DNA of 64,000 nt. It comes from Enterococcus thailandicus. Its GTDB lineage: Bacteria > Bacillota > Bacilli > Lactobacillales > Enterococcaceae. Each line of letters starts with the position of its first letter. Positions within the stretch are counted from its first letter, which is position 1. Location: the NCBI RefSeq assembly GCF_001886265.1, contig NZ_JXLE01000004.1, positions 136,665 through 200,664 on the forward strand, read 5' to 3'. A model generated the notes under the pieces. It saw nothing but the letters and a program-made list of their open reading frames with translations, did not search any database and was not told where the DNA came from. Both the position numbers and the translations under genes were made by a program. This document shows positions 62,782 through 64,000 of this stretch, in pieces.

Positions 62782-62813
62782 AGAGTAGGACGTAATCGTG
62801 TCTACTCTTTTTT
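62782..62813 (+). terminator. Terminator after spx pair
   Basis: AGAGTAG and CTACTCT form the outer stem, with ACG/CGT inside and one bulge, followed by a T7 run. Confidence 0.8.
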
Positions 62814-62885
62814 TGATGTTTCAAAAATTGAATATTATATAGAGGTAAGGAACAACGCTTGCAATCACTTTAAGGTATCTTTATA

Positions 62886-62906
62886 GTTAACTATTGATTA
62901 GTTAAC
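62886..62906. promoter_or_regulatory. Dyad upstream of alpha/beta hydrolase gene
   Basis: GTTAACTA (62886-62893) and TAGTTAAC (62899-62906) are perfect 8-bp arms around a 5-base centre. They lie about 85 bases before the hydrolase start. This looks like an operator of a dimeric regulator, but no regulator gene is adjacent in the window. Confidence 0.55.
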
Positions 62907-62989
62907 CATGATTGCTAAGATAAAATAGTAAGGAACACTATCTAAGTAACGTTATATAGAATAAAAGAAAAAAGCGAGGCGTTTTTAAT

Positions 62990-63922
62990 ATGAAAAAGCA
63001 AGTACAGTTTCTATCTGCTGATGGAAAGACTATGGTGGAAGTAAGCTGTTGGTATCCTGAGCAACAGCCCGTAGCCACTTTACAGATTGTTCATGGGATG
63101 GTTGAATTTATCGAACGTTATGATCTATTCGCTGAGTATCTTAATAAAAATGGGATTATTGTGGTAGGGCATGATCACTTGGGACACGGCCAGTCTATTC
63201 AATCAAAGGAACATTTTGGCCATTTTGCAGATGAAAATGGTTCAGAACTCTTACTTTCAGATATTCATACAGTAAATGAAAAAATTAGTGAACAATATCC
63301 AACACTCCCACATTTTATTTTTGGTCATAGTATGGGTTCTTTTTTGGTAAGAAATTATTTGGCACAGTTTGAGACGAATTTTTCCGGTGTAATTATTATG
63401 GGGACTGGGTGGCACAATCCCAAAGAGATGACAGTTGCTGAATTAATGGCTTCGACAATCGTCACTATTCGCGGAGCAATGTATCGTTCAAAATTTCTAG
63501 ATCAATTAGCATTTGGCGGGTTTAATCGACAATTTGAACCTGCAAGAACTTCAAAAGATTGGCTTACGCGTGATGAAATAGAGGTGGATAAGTATTTACT
63601 GGACCCTAGAACGCAATTTATTTTTACAGCGTCTTCTTATAAAGAGCTATTCCGATTAGTTAGACAAGCTTGTAGCCGTGATGAAGTACAACGGATTCCA
63701 GATCATCTTCCAATGTTAGTTGTTTCGGGAGCGAAGGATCCAGTAGGTGCGAATGGCCGTGGTGTTCAAACCTTTGTCCAAGTAGTGAAAGAATATACTA
63801 CTAGTCAAGTAACACTTTTGCTATATGAAGAAGCACGCCACGAATTGCTTAATGAAATCAACCAAAAGGTGGTATATCAAGATCTTTATTTTTGGTTAAA
63901 AAAATATATTGATACTTATTGA
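62990..63922 (+). CDS. Alpha/beta hydrolase, monoacylglycerol-lipase-like
   Basis: This 310-aa serine hydrolase of the Hydrolase_4/lysophospholipase group has the oxyanion region VHGMVEF (34-40) and nucleophile S114 in FGHSMGSF. Asp250 is in VSGAKDPVG and H284 in EARHELLNE. There is no signal peptide, so it acts in the cytoplasm or at the inner membrane face. It likely cleaves a lipid ester. The ATG follows a weak GAGG site, and the GTTAACTA dyad upstream suggests local control. Confidence 0.88.
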   Translation: MKKQVQFLSADGKTMVEVSCWYPEQQPVATLQIVHGMVEFIERYDLFAEYLNKNGIIVVGHDHLGHGQSIQSKEHFGHFADENGSELLLSDIHTVNEKISEQYPTLPHFIFGHSMGSFLVRNYLAQFETNFSGVIIMGTGWHNPKEMTVAELMASTIVTIRGAMYRSKFLDQLAFGGFNRQFEPARTSKDWLTRDEIEVDKYLLDPRTQFIFTASSYKELFRLVRQACSRDEVQRIPDHLPMLVVSGAKDPVGANGRGVQTFVQVVKEYTTSQVTLLLYEEARHELLNEINQKVVYQDLYFWLKKYIDTY

Positions 63923-64000
63923 CAGGTAAAAAATTACATGATATATTTATTCCCGTTGTTGCGAAAGTAACATTCATGAAACTTTCGTAAATAACATGAA

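Noticed and set aside
63936..64000. CGAAAGT/ACTTTCG inverted repeat at the right edge
   Set aside because: Seven-base arms without U tail, and the sequence is cut by the window edge, so neither a terminator nor an operator can be supported.

Overview
The window reads as a chromosomal segment of a low-GC Gram-positive lactic acid bacterium, almost certainly Enterococcus. The strongest evidence is a complete tyrS-tdcA-tyrP-nhaC tyramine cluster behind a tyrosine T-box, together with PTS-fed sugar islands, AGGAGG-type ribosome binding sites and U-tailed terminators throughout. The species cannot be decided from the sequence. No tRNA, rRNA, CRISPR array, prophage or transposase was recognised.

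Layout. 1-1.5 kb: 3' part of a GlcNAc/glucose-type PTS EIICBA gene. 1.9-10.3 kb: a membrane-anchored CE4 deacetylase-like protein, then tyrS, tdcA, tyrP and nhaC. 10.4-19.3 kb: a SemiSWEET-like protein and a maltose regulon. In that regulon mapA-pgmB-galM-malR run leftward, malT plus an EEP-family hydrolase run rightward, and two LacI-type operators lie over the two promoters. 19.7-24.9 kb: a tail-anchored acidic small protein, a large polytopic membrane protein, a lone class C sortase with an extra C-terminal domain, and an orphan xylulokinase. 25-36 kb: MerR/MFS/DUF4811, a MacB-like ABC transporter divergent from a two-component system, LysR/DUF554, and a PrsA-type lipoprotein. 36.5-43.1 kb: PadR-DUF1700-DUF4097, an SPFH protein, and a YxeA-BceAB-like module without its own sensor pair. 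43.3-46.5 kb: AraC regulator, galM and galK. 46.6-49.0 kb: a 120-bp-period repeat and a bifunctional NlpC/P60-glucosaminidase. 49.3-55.0 kb: rbsR, rbsK, rbsD and a PTS EIIBC, then a trehalose-6-phosphate hydrolase. 55-64 kb: AI-2E family permease, orphan LytTR regulator, deoxynucleoside kinase, DUF1275 protein, UvrD-like helicase, two tandem Spx/ArsC-fold proteins and an alpha/beta hydrolase.

How the genes work together. The tyramine cluster imports tyrosine, decarboxylates it and exports tyramine, giving acid tolerance and proton motive force. The maltose island imports maltose by PTS and has phosphorolytic enzymes: maltose phosphorylase, beta-phosphoglucomutase and a mutarotase. The gal, rbs and tre genes add further sugar routes, each with a local regulator or operator where visible.

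The structure least explained by gene calls is a family of intergenic repeats of about 120 bp, here called type A, plus a second element, type B. Type A occurs at 1526-1646, 32557-32720 and 46605-46869, with a possible remnant near 35065-35095. One copy supplies the last codons and the stop of a histidine kinase gene. Type B occurs at 1649-1774 and 10804-10927. The other unusual items are the sortase with a CnaB-like domain after its second membrane segment, an EIIBC permease in a ribose operon, and a Met/Asp/His-rich tail on a DUF4097 protein.
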